A DNA stretch of 64,000 nucleotides. Source: Thalassotalea litorea (GTDB lineage Bacteria; Pseudomonadota; Gammaproteobacteria; Enterobacterales; Alteromonadaceae). Each line of letters opens with the position of its first letter. Position 1 is the first letter of the stretch. The stretch is taken from assembly GCF_005843925.1 (NCBI RefSeq), contig NZ_VCBC01000011.1, forward strand, positions 62,001 through 126,000, read 5' to 3'. Of this stretch, positions 28,282 to 37,364 are shown in pieces. The notes under the pieces are model-generated. The model made no database searches and was not told the DNA's origin. It saw only the letters and a list, made by a program, of their open reading frames with translations. The position numbers and the translations under genes were made by a program.

Positions 28282-29334
28282 ATGAAAGCAATAAAAGGCC
28301 CTGCAATTTTTCTTGCACAGTTCGCCGATGATGTCGCACCGTTTAATAGTTTACCCGCTATTTGCCAATGGGTTTCAGGTTTAGGTTACAAAGCAATCCA
28401 AATCCCAAGCTGGGACAAACGATTATTCGATCTCGAATTGGCCGGTGAATCGAAAACCTATTGTGATGAAATCAAGGGTGTTGCCGCCGAGCATGGTTTG
28501 CAAATTAGTGAATTGTCGACGCATTTACAGGGACAATTAGTGGCAGTGAACCCCGCCTATGACACGATGTTTGATAATTTTGCACCACCTGAGGTTCGTA
28601 ACAATCCACAGCAGCGACAAATATGGGCGAGTCAACAAATGCAATTGGCCGCCAAAGCCAGCGAATATCTGGGGTTAAAATCCCACGCGACCTTCTCGGG
28701 CGCGTATTTATGGCATACGGTCTACCCTTGGCCACAACGTCCTCAAGGCTTGGTAGAACAGGGTTTTTCCGCATTGGCTGAGCGTTGGCTACCGATTTTA
28801 AATCAGTTTGATGAAGCCGGAGTAGATGTCTGCTATGAACTTCACCCCGGTGAAGACTTGCATGATGGCTTGACCTTTGAGCGCTTTCTCGAGGCGACGA
28901 ACAATCACCCTAGGGCCAACATTCTTTACGATCCTAGCCACTTTGTGCTGCAGCAGCTCGACTATCTGGCTTTTATTGATATTTACCATGAACGAATTAA
29001 AGCGTTTCATGTTAAAGACGCGGAATTTAATGCGACCGGAAAATGCGGGGTTTATGGTGGTTATGCCGGTTGGACTGAAAGAGCCGGACGTTTTCGTTCG
29101 CTTGGCGACGGACAAATTGATTTTAAACAAATTTTTAGCAAGTTGACTCAATATGGCTTCGATGGCTGGGCCGTGCTTGAATGGGAGTGTTGTATTAAAA
29201 ATCCCGTCGATGGTGCCACAGAGGGGGCAAAATTTATTGCTGACCACCTGATTAACCCAACTGAGAAAGCCTTTGATGATTTCGCCGGTGGTGAGCCGGA
29301 TATCGAATTAAACAACCGTATTTTAGGGCTGTAA
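28282..29334 (+). CDS. Cytoplasmic xylose isomerase-like TIM-barrel enzyme
   Basis: This 350-residue protein is of the sugar phosphate isomerase/epimerase (AP endonuclease 2) superfamily. Metal ligands are readable as E186 (CYELHPG), D217 (LYDPSHF), H243 (KAFHVKD) and E300 (AVLEWE). Members act on keto-sugars as epimerases, isomerases or, in 3-keto-glycoside pathways, eliminating lyases. It lacks a signal peptide and lies 22 bases after the oxidoreductase, with an AAGGAAC site. A periplasmic relative closes the operon. The exact reaction is inferred only from context. Confidence 0.85.
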   Translation: MKAIKGPAIFLAQFADDVAPFNSLPAICQWVSGLGYKAIQIPSWDKRLFDLELAGESKTYCDEIKGVAAEHGLQISELSTHLQGQLVAVNPAYDTMFDNFAPPEVRNNPQQRQIWASQQMQLAAKASEYLGLKSHATFSGAYLWHTVYPWPQRPQGLVEQGFSALAERWLPILNQFDEAGVDVCYELHPGEDLHDGLTFERFLEATNNHPRANILYDPSHFVLQQLDYLAFIDIYHERIKAFHVKDAEFNATGKCGVYGGYAGWTERAGRFRSLGDGQIDFKQIFSKLTQYGFDGWAVLEWECCIKNPVDGATEGAKFIADHLINPTEKAFDDFAGGEPDIELNNRILGL

Positions 29335-29378
29335 GGCAACCCGTCTTATTGCGTTTTACGTACCTGAAGGAACACATA

Positions 29379-30602
29379 ATGAGTGATAACAATAATCAAA
29401 AAATCTTTAATTTATGTTGTATTGCCTTAACCGTTACATCCATGACGTTTGCCATTCGTGCCGGGATCCTCGGCCAGCTTGGCAATGAATTTGGCTTAGG
29501 CGGCACCGAGTTGGGCTGGATCAATGCGATGGCCTTTTTGGGTTTTCCTTTGGCAACTATGGTCGGGGGGGTTATTTACAATGCCATTGGCGCCCGTAAG
29601 TTAATTGCTCTGGCATTTATTTGCCACTTGCTGGGGTTGGTGTTAACCATTACGGCCGGTGGGTTCTGGGGATTGCTTATCTCGACATTTTTAATTGGCT
29701 TTGCCAATGGTGCGGTTGAGGCTGGCTGCAACCCATTAATCGCGGAAACTTATCCCGACAGAAAAACGACCATGTTAAATCGTTTTCACGTCTGGTTTCC
29801 TGGCGGCATAGTCATCGGCGCCTTGTTGTCGAACCTGATGACGGGCTATGGTCTGAACTGGCAATGGCAGGTCGGTATCATTGTCATTCCAACGCTGTGG
29901 TACGGGGTGATGATGTTGAAAACGGTGTTTCCGACTTACGATGATAAATTGCACTCCACCACAGACAACCTACGTAATCTGTTCAATCCCCTGTATCTGT
30001 TTTTAGTTATCTGTATGACGTTAACGGCGACTACCGAACTGGGGACTCAACAGTGGATTGAGAAAATCCTTGGTGCCAGCGGCGCATCACCAATGCTGGT
30101 GCTGGCATTGATCACTGGATTAATGGCGGTAGGACGTTACTTCGCCGGCCCTATTATCAAAACCTTTAATCCCACAGGCGTCCTGATTGGTTCGGCTCTC
30201 TTTGCCAGTGCCGGTATCTACATGATGAGTATTGCATCAGGAAATCTCATTTATGTGGCAGCCATTCTATTTGCCATTGGTTGTACGTATTTTTGGCCAA
30301 CCATGCTCGGCTGTGTTGCCGAATACACGCCAAAAACCGGCGCATTAGGCATGTCGCTTATCGGTGGTGTAGGCATGTTTGCAGTAAGTATGTGGAATCC
30401 AGTGATTGGTGGTTGGATTGATACCGCGTCAGAACAGGCACAACAAATGAACCTAAGCGATGTAGAGGCGAATATTTTTGCCGGGCAAACGGTATTGCAA
30501 AACTTATTAATGTTTCCTTTGATTCTGATTGTCGCTTTTGTCATTCTGTATGTGTTGGTTAAAAAACAAACAGCTAACGCTCAGGTCGCAAGTTCAAACT
30601 AG
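29379..30602 (+). CDS. MFS transporter (probable sugar/glycoside importer)
   Basis: About 407 residues with 12 predicted hydrophobic segments of the major facilitator superfamily. The first half contains GWINAMAFLGFPLATMVGG and the conserved loop YNAIGARKL; FHVWFPGGIVIGALLSN is typical of FucP/NHS-type sugar permeases of this kind. The ATG at 29379 follows GAAGGA. Its place between cytoplasmic and periplasmic enzymes suggests that it carries the oxidised sugar or glycoside made outside into the cytoplasm. Confidence 0.88.
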   Translation: MSDNNNQKIFNLCCIALTVTSMTFAIRAGILGQLGNEFGLGGTELGWINAMAFLGFPLATMVGGVIYNAIGARKLIALAFICHLLGLVLTITAGGFWGLLISTFLIGFANGAVEAGCNPLIAETYPDRKTTMLNRFHVWFPGGIVIGALLSNLMTGYGLNWQWQVGIIVIPTLWYGVMMLKTVFPTYDDKLHSTTDNLRNLFNPLYLFLVICMTLTATTELGTQQWIEKILGASGASPMLVLALITGLMAVGRYFAGPIIKTFNPTGVLIGSALFASAGIYMMSIASGNLIYVAAILFAIGCTYFWPTMLGCVAEYTPKTGALGMSLIGGVGMFAVSMWNPVIGGWIDTASEQAQQMNLSDVEANIFAGQTVLQNLLMFPLILIVAFVILYVLVKKQTANAQVASSN

Positions 30603-30613
30603 GATGGAGTAAT

Positions 30614-31207
30614 ATGGAGCAGGAAAGACGCAGGTTTATTGCCAATTTGACTCGGATATTGGGTGCCGGGGCAGCACTGATAACGATCAATGCAACCCAT
30701 GTCAGTGCTGCTCTTGCTTATCAGAGGTCGCTGGATTCAAACATAAGAGCGGGCGCATTATTGAACCTTGAGCAAATGCAAATCCTGCATGATGTTTGCC
30801 AGACGATTATTCCGAAAACGGATACGCCCGGTGCCGCCGATCTTGATTGTCATGGATTTATCGATCATCAATTATCTGTTGTACATACCCCGACGCAACA
30901 GCGTGCCGTCATCGCGGTACTACGCAGCATTCACAACATTAGCAACGCTCAGTTTAAGCTGGCATTTACCGGTCTCAACGACACCCAAAAGCAGCAATGC
31001 CTGGATAATATCGAACGGGGAAAGTGGGGCGATACCAAACTTATCGAAAACTTTAAATTTTTAAAGTCATTAAATGCTTTTGGTTACTTCACTTCAGAAA
31101 TTGGCGCGACAAAGGTCTTGAATTATCAGCCTGTCCCAGGCGGATATCGCGGTTCAATACCATTCACCAATGAGACCAGAAACTACGGTTCTCATGCTCG
31201 TTATTAA
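30614..31207 (+). CDS. Gluconate 2-dehydrogenase subunit 3 family protein (Tat-exported)
   Basis: This 197-residue protein begins MEQERRRFIANLTRILGAG, a twin-arginine signal, and contains the subunit-3 domain (LNLEQMQILHDVCQTIIPKTDTPGA). Such small subunits stabilise and export a FAD-dependent GMC dehydrogenase; the next gene encodes exactly such a partner, which itself lacks a signal. The small subunit therefore probably carries the flavoprotein through the Tat pathway. It follows the MFS gene by 11 bases. Confidence 0.9.
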   Translation: MEQERRRFIANLTRILGAGAALITINATHVSAALAYQRSLDSNIRAGALLNLEQMQILHDVCQTIIPKTDTPGAADLDCHGFIDHQLSVVHTPTQQRAVIAVLRSIHNISNAQFKLAFTGLNDTQKQQCLDNIERGKWGDTKLIENFKFLKSLNAFGYFTSEIGATKVLNYQPVPGGYRGSIPFTNETRNYGSHARY

Positions 31208-31273
31208 TAACGACAATGGCGTGGATGGTAAAGGATAGTCCAAAAACAATAACTAAAATCAGGTTTGGATGAA

Positions 31274-33007
31274 ATGTCAGAATATCGCTATATCAATGAA
31301 AGCAAAGAAACGTTTGACGTGTTAATCGTCGGCTCTGGCGTCACTGGTGGCTGGGCAGCAAAGGAGTTTTGTGAGCGCGGATATAAAACCTTGATGATAG
31401 AACGAGGCCGTGTTGTTGAGCATCGCCAAGATTATACATCCGAGGGGAAGGGGCCTTGGCAGTTTCCTAACCGAACTAAAGTCGATAACTTGCTGGCGGA
31501 ACAGCAGCATAACGTACAGCGAAAATGTTATGCATTTAATGATGCCACCAAACAGTTTTTTGGCAACGATCGGGATTTACCTTACTCAACAGAACAAGGC
31601 ACCGGATTTGAGTGGATACGTGCAAATCAGCTGGGGGGTAAATCCTTGTTGTGGCATCGGCAAAGCTATCGTTGGAGTGATTATGATTTTAATGCCAATA
31701 AGGCTGATGGTCATGGCATAGACTGGCCCGTACGACTAAAAGACATTGAAGCCTGGTATGCGCATGTGGAACGTCATGCGGGTATTTCGGGTAACTACGA
31801 CAATTTATCGCAACTCCCCAACAGTGAATTTCTACCGGCATTTGAAATGAATTCGCCAGAGAAAATGATCCAGCATAAACTCGCTAGTCTCTATCCGGAC
31901 AGGCCTTTGGTAATGGGCCGATGTGCGCATTTAACCGAGCCGACCCAATATCATATCGAGCAGGGGCGAATGCGTTGCATGGCTCGGGATGAATGCCAAA
32001 AAGGCTGCTCGTTTGGGGCGTATTTTTCTTCGCAAAGCTCCACGTTACCAGCGGCGGCAAAAACCGGCAATTTGTATATCGCTCCCAATAGTGTTGTTCA
32101 TAGTTTGATTTTTGATGAAAGCAGCAATCGAGTTAAAGGTGTCCGGGTAATTGATAATGACGATTTAAGCACCCGAGAATATTTTGCTAACGTCGTATTT
32201 TTATGTGCATCGACACTCGGTTCTACTCAGCTTTTACTAAATTCGACGTCTAAGTCTTTTCCAAATGGACTGGCCAATAGCTCTGGGGTGCTTGGTCATT
32301 ATCTTATGGATCATAACTACAATGCCGGTGCTGGCGGCAGCATCGAAGGATTTGAAAACGAGTTTTATTCAGGTCGTCGTCCTACAGGACCTTATATTCC
32401 CAATTTCAGATACGAGCCTAAGCGCTATGGAAAAGGCTTTGTCCGTGGTTATGCGCTGGCAGGCGCGGCTGGGCGCAGCGACTGGCGTCACAATAGCCAG
32501 GAAGATGGTATCGGCGCCGATTATAAAGCTTCATTAATTACGCCGGGCAATTGGTTTTTCGGGCTATATGCCCAAGGTGAAATGTTACCCAGGTACGAGA
32601 ATGAGGTAGCGTTGCATGGGACAAAAAAAGATAAATGGGGGATCCCACAGCTGCATATCAATTGTACCTGGTCTGAGAATGAACGTCTGATGATGGATGA
32701 CGCTGCCGAGCAGGCGGAAAAGATGTTAACCGATGTGGGGCTAACCAATGTTGAGTCCTGGACATCGTATGATACCAATCACCCAGGACTGGCGATTCAT
32801 GAGGTTGGTACGGCAAGAATGGGTAAGGATCCCAAACAGTCAGTGTTAAATGGTTATAACCAGAGCCACGATATTCCCAATTTATTCGTGACAGATGGCA
32901 GTGCGTTTTGCTCTTCTGCGGTGGTAAACCCTTCACTGACGTTTATGGCATTTACTGCCCGCGCGGCAGCGTATTGTGCCAATGAAATGAAAAATAAACG
33001 GATATAG
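31274..33007 (+). CDS. GMC family FAD-dependent oxidoreductase
   Basis: This 577-residue protein has the FAD-binding GSGVTGGWAAKEFCERGYK near the N terminus, the GMC substrate domain, and the C-terminal catalytic part with HEVGTARMG (His) and SSAVVNPSLTFMAF (conserved Asn). It has no signal of its own and is probably exported together with the upstream Tat subunit. The family oxidises sugars or glycosides; here the electron acceptor is unclear, because no cytochrome c subunit is in the operon. The ATG at 31274 (MSEYRYINES) is preferred to the TTG at 31265. Confidence 0.92.
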   Translation: MSEYRYINESKETFDVLIVGSGVTGGWAAKEFCERGYKTLMIERGRVVEHRQDYTSEGKGPWQFPNRTKVDNLLAEQQHNVQRKCYAFNDATKQFFGNDRDLPYSTEQGTGFEWIRANQLGGKSLLWHRQSYRWSDYDFNANKADGHGIDWPVRLKDIEAWYAHVERHAGISGNYDNLSQLPNSEFLPAFEMNSPEKMIQHKLASLYPDRPLVMGRCAHLTEPTQYHIEQGRMRCMARDECQKGCSFGAYFSSQSSTLPAAAKTGNLYIAPNSVVHSLIFDESSNRVKGVRVIDNDDLSTREYFANVVFLCASTLGSTQLLLNSTSKSFPNGLANSSGVLGHYLMDHNYNAGAGGSIEGFENEFYSGRRPTGPYIPNFRYEPKRYGKGFVRGYALAGAAGRSDWRHNSQEDGIGADYKASLITPGNWFFGLYAQGEMLPRYENEVALHGTKKDKWGIPQLHINCTWSENERLMMDDAAEQAEKMLTDVGLTNVESWTSYDTNHPGLAIHEVGTARMGKDPKQSVLNGYNQSHDIPNLFVTDGSAFCSSAVVNPSLTFMAFTARAAAYCANEMKNKRI

Positions 33008-33017
33008 AGAGCAGATT

Positions 33018-33911
33018 ATGAAGCGATGTAAGAAACAGACGCCTATAGCGATGTTGTTAATGTTTGGTTTTTTGTTGGTTGGAGGATCAGGCATGGTCAG
33101 TGCAAACAGCGATGTAACGTTACCGGGGGTGAGTATTCAGCTTTGGTCGGTAAAAGAAGACTTAAACAAAGATTTTGATGGCACGTTAATCAAACTTGCG
33201 GATTTAGGTTTTGCGGGCGTCGAGTTTGCCGGAGATTTTGGTCATTATGCAGATAACCCGAAAGCGCTTAAACAGACAATGGATAATCTGGGACTCAAAG
33301 GTAGTGGTGCTCATGTCAGTTTTGAGCAATTGAATGCTCAGAATCTGGAAAAAACCGTCGCTTTTTATCAGGCTCTGGACGTTAACTACTTAATTATCGG
33401 CTGGGATGAACGTGCCTGGGACTCGCAACGCATTGATGAAGTGGTGCAGTTGTTAAATCAGGCGGCGAAGCAGCTTAAACAATTCGGGTTGCAGGTAGGG
33501 TTTCATAACCATGATCATGAATTTAATGACTATCAGGGGGGCACTTTTTGGGATTATATCGCTACCAATACCGATGCATCGGTTATCTTGCAACAGGATG
33601 TGGGATGGACCACTTATGCCGGTAAAGACCCAGTAGATTATGTAAAACGTTACCCAGGGCGCACCCAGACCACGCACTATAAAGTATTAGCGCAGGACAA
33701 ATACCCGGATTTAATCCCTTTGATTGGCAACGGGGAAACAGATTGGCCAGCATTGGTTCAGGCAAATATAAAGGTGGGCGATACGCATTGGTTGGTGGTG
33801 GAACAGGAAGAAACACCAAAAGGGATGACACGCATGCAAGCGGTGGAAAAATCGCTGTATGCGCTCAACCAATACCTCAGTATTTATCTAAATCAATCGT
33901 CGATTAAATAA
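33018..33911 (+). CDS. Periplasmic xylose isomerase-like TIM-barrel protein
   Basis: This 297-residue protein has a signal peptide (cleavage near VSA, about residue 29) and a sugar phosphate isomerase/epimerase domain with VSIQLWSV, GVEFAGDFG, VGFHNHDHEF, LQQDVGWT and VVEQEE carrying likely metal ligands. Secreted members next to GMC and Gfo/Idh genes are common in marine and gut polysaccharide degraders and are thought to act on 3-keto-glycosides. It is the last gene of the operon, 10 bases after the GMC gene. Confidence 0.87.
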   Translation: MKRCKKQTPIAMLLMFGFLLVGGSGMVSANSDVTLPGVSIQLWSVKEDLNKDFDGTLIKLADLGFAGVEFAGDFGHYADNPKALKQTMDNLGLKGSGAHVSFEQLNAQNLEKTVAFYQALDVNYLIIGWDERAWDSQRIDEVVQLLNQAAKQLKQFGLQVGFHNHDHEFNDYQGGTFWDYIATNTDASVILQQDVGWTTYAGKDPVDYVKRYPGRTQTTHYKVLAQDKYPDLIPLIGNGETDWPALVQANIKVGDTHWLVVEQEETPKGMTRMQAVEKSLYALNQYLSIYLNQSSIK

Positions 33912-33915
33912 TGCA

Positions 33916-33956
33916 TCGCGAGTGTCATTGACTTTAAAAGTGATAACATCTCGCGA
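33916..33956. terminator. Imperfect hairpin between convergent operons
   Basis: TCGCGAG (33916-33922) pairs with CTCGCGA (33950-33956); the loop can pair further (ACTTT with AAAGT). There is no T run, but its position just after the operon and before the end of the convergent mechanosensitive channel gene suggests a two-way terminator. Confidence 0.45.
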
Positions 33957-33973
33957 GTTAAGGTTTACGGATT

Positions 33974-34843
33974 TCAGGCCCTGGTGGGGGATCTTGTCAG
34001 CGCTAACGTGCCATCGATATGAATATCGCGTTGCGGGAAAGCGATAACGATGTTTTGCGCTTTGAAGGCGCGATCAATGTCAAAGCGAATGTCGCTGGAA
34101 ACGGCTCTAAGACCGCCATCAACTTTTGAATTAATCCAAAAGAATACTTCAAAAATAAGGGCGTTATCACCAAAATCCTGAAAAAATACCGCCGGCGCTG
34201 GTGCCTCTAACACATCTTTGTGGGCAGTGGCTGAAGCTAGAATCAGGTCTTTGACTTGTTGGCAATCGCTACCATATTGTACGCCAATGGTTACCGTTCC
34301 GCGGACCAAACTATCGCGCAGGGTCCAGTTTACCACGGTATTTTCAATCAATTTACTATTGGGAATAAGCAAATGTACGCCGTCCGTACGACGAATACGG
34401 GTTGAGCGGGTATTAATTTCCTCAACCACGCCTTTGACGCCCTCGACCTCGAGAAAATCTCCGATTCGTATCGGCTTTTCGCCAATCAGTATCCAACCGC
34501 TGATAAAGTTATTAATGATGTTCTGGGCACCAAAACCAAATCCAATGGCGACCGCACCCGATAAAAACGCAAATGCCGCAATGGGCACATTGAGCATCGA
34601 CAAGGTCGTCATAAACACAATGGCTATGGCGATAATGGCGAGTACCCGTTGCGTTAGCTGGATAATGTTTGGATCTTTTTCGCGACGGGTGAGCGCATTG
34701 GTTAACAGGTTTATTATCAAGCGCACCCCCCAAAAGCTTAACCCCAGCCATAAAGGAATGATTAGGACTTCACCCAGCGTTAAAGGCTCTTCGTTAAACG
34801 TTAGTAAGGTATAATTTAAAATCGCGTCTAGTTGTTCCATCAT
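33974..34843 (-). CDS. MscS-type mechanosensitive ion channel
   Basis: About 290 residues with three hydrophobic segments and the MscS pore/beta domain: AFLSGAVAIGFGFGAQNIINNFISG is the pore helix with the Gly/Ala pattern, and the beta domain has RIGDFLEVEGVKGVVEEIN. The channel releases solutes upon hypo-osmotic shock. Two adjacent ATG codons at 34843 and 34840 are possible starts. It lies 16 bases after the RimB-like gene and is the last gene of the rimK operon, which links an osmotic channel to glutamate-ligase functions. Confidence 0.92.
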   Translation of the reverse strand: MMEQLDAILNYTLLTFNEEPLTLGEVLIIPLWLGLSFWGVRLIINLLTNALTRREKDPNIIQLTQRVLAIIAIAIVFMTTLSMLNVPIAAFAFLSGAVAIGFGFGAQNIINNFISGWILIGEKPIRIGDFLEVEGVKGVVEEINTRSTRIRRTDGVHLLIPNSKLIENTVVNWTLRDSLVRGTVTIGVQYGSDCQQVKDLILASATAHKDVLEAPAPAVFFQDFGDNALIFEVFFWINSKVDGGLRAVSSDIRFDIDRAFKAQNIVIAFPQRDIHIDGTLALTRSPTRA

Positions 34844-34859
34844 AGTGCTAATCCACTCT

Positions 34860-35294
34860 TTATTCTTCGCTGTTACTGATAATAAAAGCCCGGGATGGAT
34901 CAATAAAAAACTTGTCTCCCAACCCTTGTCTGCCTAATAACATCAAATAGGTCATATCGGAACGATCCGTTAAGGTGATTTCAATGGGCCAGGTTAATTG
35001 GCCTAAGGTCGCCATAGTCTGGATCACAAAACGTTGCTCACTGACACCGTTTGAAGACTTAATCTGGCGGATATCAAAAATCGCCGCCCGGCAGCGTATT
35101 ACATGTTCGATATCATAAAAATCAGGATGAAGATCGAATTCGACGCCTTGTTTGCCATCTATTTTTATCTTTTTGATATTGTCCACGTGCAATGAGGATG
35201 TTTGTGCGCCAGAGTCAATTCTGGCGCTTAATTGCGTAATGCCTAAATCCGGCAGGCCAATTTCCTCAAGCCTGCCAATCACTGGTTTTTCCAT
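34860..35294 (-). CDS. Retropepsin-like protease of the RimB / DUF785 family
   Basis: This 144-residue protein has the aspartic-protease signature ARIDSGAQTSSLH and a second conserved segment YLMLLGRQGLGDKFFIDPS. The family is annotated as ATP-dependent zinc protease, although the D-S-G motif indicates a retropepsin fold. In Pseudomonas, RimB acts with RimK on ribosomal protein S6 modification. It overlaps the upstream gene by one base (TAATG), so the two are translationally coupled. Confidence 0.87.
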   Translation of the reverse strand: MEKPVIGRLEEIGLPDLGITQLSARIDSGAQTSSLHVDNIKKIKIDGKQGVEFDLHPDFYDIEHVIRCRAAIFDIRQIKSSNGVSEQRFVIQTMATLGQLTWPIEITLTDRSDMTYLMLLGRQGLGDKFFIDPSRAFIISNSEE

Positions 35295-36328
35295 TACAGC
35301 AAAACCTCTTTGATGGGCGCTTCTCCAACAAAGTCGTCGGTCACAGATTCAATGTGCTCGGCAACTTTGCCTTCATCTTCTTTAAAGTAGGCAATATGGT
35401 ACATTGCTTCTCCCTCTTGAATTAAAGGAATATTTTGTTTTCCGATAATAACCCCGCGATTATTGGCCAATACTTTGCCTAAAACCTCGCCGTAAGGGCT
35501 GCCAATTTCGGCGAGAACATCACCTTTCTCGACACTATCACCCAGACCAAAATTATGTGTGACGATGCCACTAACACTGGCTCTAACCCAACCGCTATTT
35601 TCAGCAACAAAAGGTTCACGCATGGATTTACTCGGCTTGCCTTTAGCAATCATGCCTAAATGCCTGAGAATATTGATGATACCTTTTAAGCCAATGCGAA
35701 TCGACAATTCATCAAAGCGCAGCGCTTCACCCGCTTCATAGAGCAAAACTTTGGTATTCATGGTTACCGCGGCTTCTCTTAACGAACCATCAAGTACGTT
35801 GGAGTGCAGCACAACGGGTGCGGCAAATACGTTTGCCAGCAGCTGGGTTTCTTCATCGTTTAAATCGGCGCGGATCTGCGGCAAATTAGAACGGTGAATC
35901 GCCCCCGTATGCAAATCAATGCCGTAATCGCAATGCGTAACCACTTCCTGCAAAAACGTATTTGCGACCCGCGCAGCCAACGAGCCCTTCGAGCTGCCAG
36001 GGAAACTACGGTTCAAGTCGCGTCTATCGGGCATATAACGACTTTGGTTTACGACGCCATAGACATTGACCATAGGAACCGCGATAACCGTCCCCCGAGT
36101 TATTTTAAAGCTTTTTAAATTAACCAGACGACGAATGATTTCAATACCGTTTAGCTCGTCACCATGCACCGCCGCACTGATAAATACGGTAGGGCCCTGG
36201 CGTTTGCCACGAACAATATATAATGGCAAGTCGACTTCCGCGTCGGTATAAAGTCGCGCAACAGGTAGCGCGATCTTTTTACTTTCACCGGGCAGTATGG
36301 TTTGCCCACCGATTACAAATTCGTTCAT
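35294..36328 (-). CDS. Succinylglutamate desuccinylase/aspartoacylase family protein
   Basis: This 344-residue M14-like zinc hydrolase has the ligand motif AAVHGDELNGIE and the later IDLHTGAIHRSNLPQ, with a C-terminal lipoyl-like beta domain (SVEKGDVLAEIGSPYGE). Members remove acyl or amino-acid groups from small molecules. It starts immediately after the rimK stop and shares an overlap with the RimB-like gene, so it belongs functionally with the glutamate ligase. The natural substrate is unknown. Confidence 0.9.
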   Translation of the reverse strand: MNEFVIGGQTILPGESKKIALPVARLYTDAEVDLPLYIVRGKRQGPTVFISAAVHGDELNGIEIIRRLVNLKSFKITRGTVIAVPMVNVYGVVNQSRYMPDRRDLNRSFPGSSKGSLAARVANTFLQEVVTHCDYGIDLHTGAIHRSNLPQIRADLNDEETQLLANVFAAPVVLHSNVLDGSLREAAVTMNTKVLLYEAGEALRFDELSIRIGLKGIINILRHLGMIAKGKPSKSMREPFVAENSGWVRASVSGIVTHNFGLGDSVEKGDVLAEIGSPYGEVLGKVLANNRGVIIGKQNIPLIQEGEAMYHIAYFKEDEGKVAEHIESVTDDFVGEAPIKEVLL

Positions 36329-37234
36329 TTATCCTTTACCTCGTGTGCGATTGCTGTTTTGTTTGGCATTTTTTTCAATAAACTCAATGATTTTTGCCGC
36401 AACATCTAAATTTGTCGCCGATTCGATACCTTCCAAACCCGGCGAAGAATTCACTTCCATGACCATAGGGCCTGATTGAGAACGCAGTAGATCGACGCCG
36501 CACACGTTTAAGCCCATGGCTTTGGCAGCATTAACCGCTGTTTCCCGCTCTTCTTTGGACAACTTCACTATCTCTGCTGAACCGCCTCGGTGCAGGTTGG
36601 AACGAAATTCTCCTTCTGCCCCCTGACGCTTCATTGCGGCCACGACTCGATTCCCGACGACTAAACAACGAATATCGGCGCCGCCCGCTTCTTTGATGAA
36701 TTCTTGTACCAAAATATTGGCTTTCAAATCCATAAAAGCTTCGATAATACTTTCTGCCGCTTTTGCGGTATCGGCCAATACCACGCCAATGCCTTGTGTG
36801 CCTTCGAGCAATTTGATCACTAAAGGCGCGCCACCAACGTTCTTGATCAGATCTTTAATGTTGTCTGATTTGCTGGCAAAGCCCGTACGTGGCAAGCCAA
36901 TGCCCTTTCGTGATAACAGCTGTAATGAGCGTAATTTGTCACGTGAGCGGCTAATAGCTACGGATTCATTGACATTAAATGTTCCCATCATCTCAAACTG
37001 TCGAGCCACAGCCGTACCGTAGAAGGTGATCGAAGCACCGATTCTAGGAATAATGGCATCGTATCGTGGCAGCTCTTCTCCATGGTAACGGACCGTAGGT
37101 CGACTACTGGTGATATCCATATAGCAATGCAATGTATCAATGACATCGACTTCATGGCCTTTTGCCCGACCTGCCGCAACCAGACGTCGGGTAGAGTAAG
37201 ATTTTGGTTCGCGGGAAAGAATCGCTATTTTCAT
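36329..37234 (-). CDS. rimK: RimK, ribosomal protein S6-glutamate ligase family
   Basis: This 301-residue ATP-grasp enzyme begins [21 protein letters not shown] and carries [48 protein letters not shown] and [14 protein letters not shown], all typical of RimK. RimK adds glutamates to the C terminus of S6 and can make poly-glutamate. It is the first gene of a four-gene operon and diverges from a LysR gene across about 130 bases. Confidence 0.94.
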   Translation of the reverse strand: MKIAILSREPKSYSTRRLVAAGRAKGHEVDVIDTLHCYMDITSSRPTVRYHGEELPRYDAIIPRIGASITFYGTAVARQFEMMGTFNVNESVAISRSRDKLRSLQLLSRKGIGLPRTGFASKSDNIKDLIKNVGGAPLVIKLLEGTQGIGVVLADTAKAAESIIEAFMDLKANILVQEFIKEAGGADIRCLVVGNRVVAAMKRQGAEGEFRSNLHRGGSAEIVKLSKEERETAVNAAKAMGLNVCGVDLLRSQSGPMVMEVNSSPGLEGIESATNLDVAAKIIEFIEKNAKQNSNRTRGKG

Positions 37235-37330
37235 GTGTTTAGTTCCAAAAGTTGCTGCATCGGCAGCGGAATATTAAGTTGCGCTAAATTTAGTGGTAAC
37301 TTAGTGAAAACAAAAACTAAATAAACTATG

Positions 37331-37361
37331 GTATATTGATAAAAATAATTTATTAATATAC
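37331..37361. promoter_or_regulatory. Palindrome abutting the LysR start codon
   Basis: GTATATTGATAAA (37331-37343) and TTTATTAATATAC (37349-37361) match as inverted arms at 12 of 13 positions around a 5-base centre. The right arm ends 3 bases before the LysR ATG and covers the place of the ribosome-binding site. It is a likely LysR-type autoregulatory site, or an RNA hairpin limiting translation. Confidence 0.6.
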
Positions 37362-37364
37362 GCG

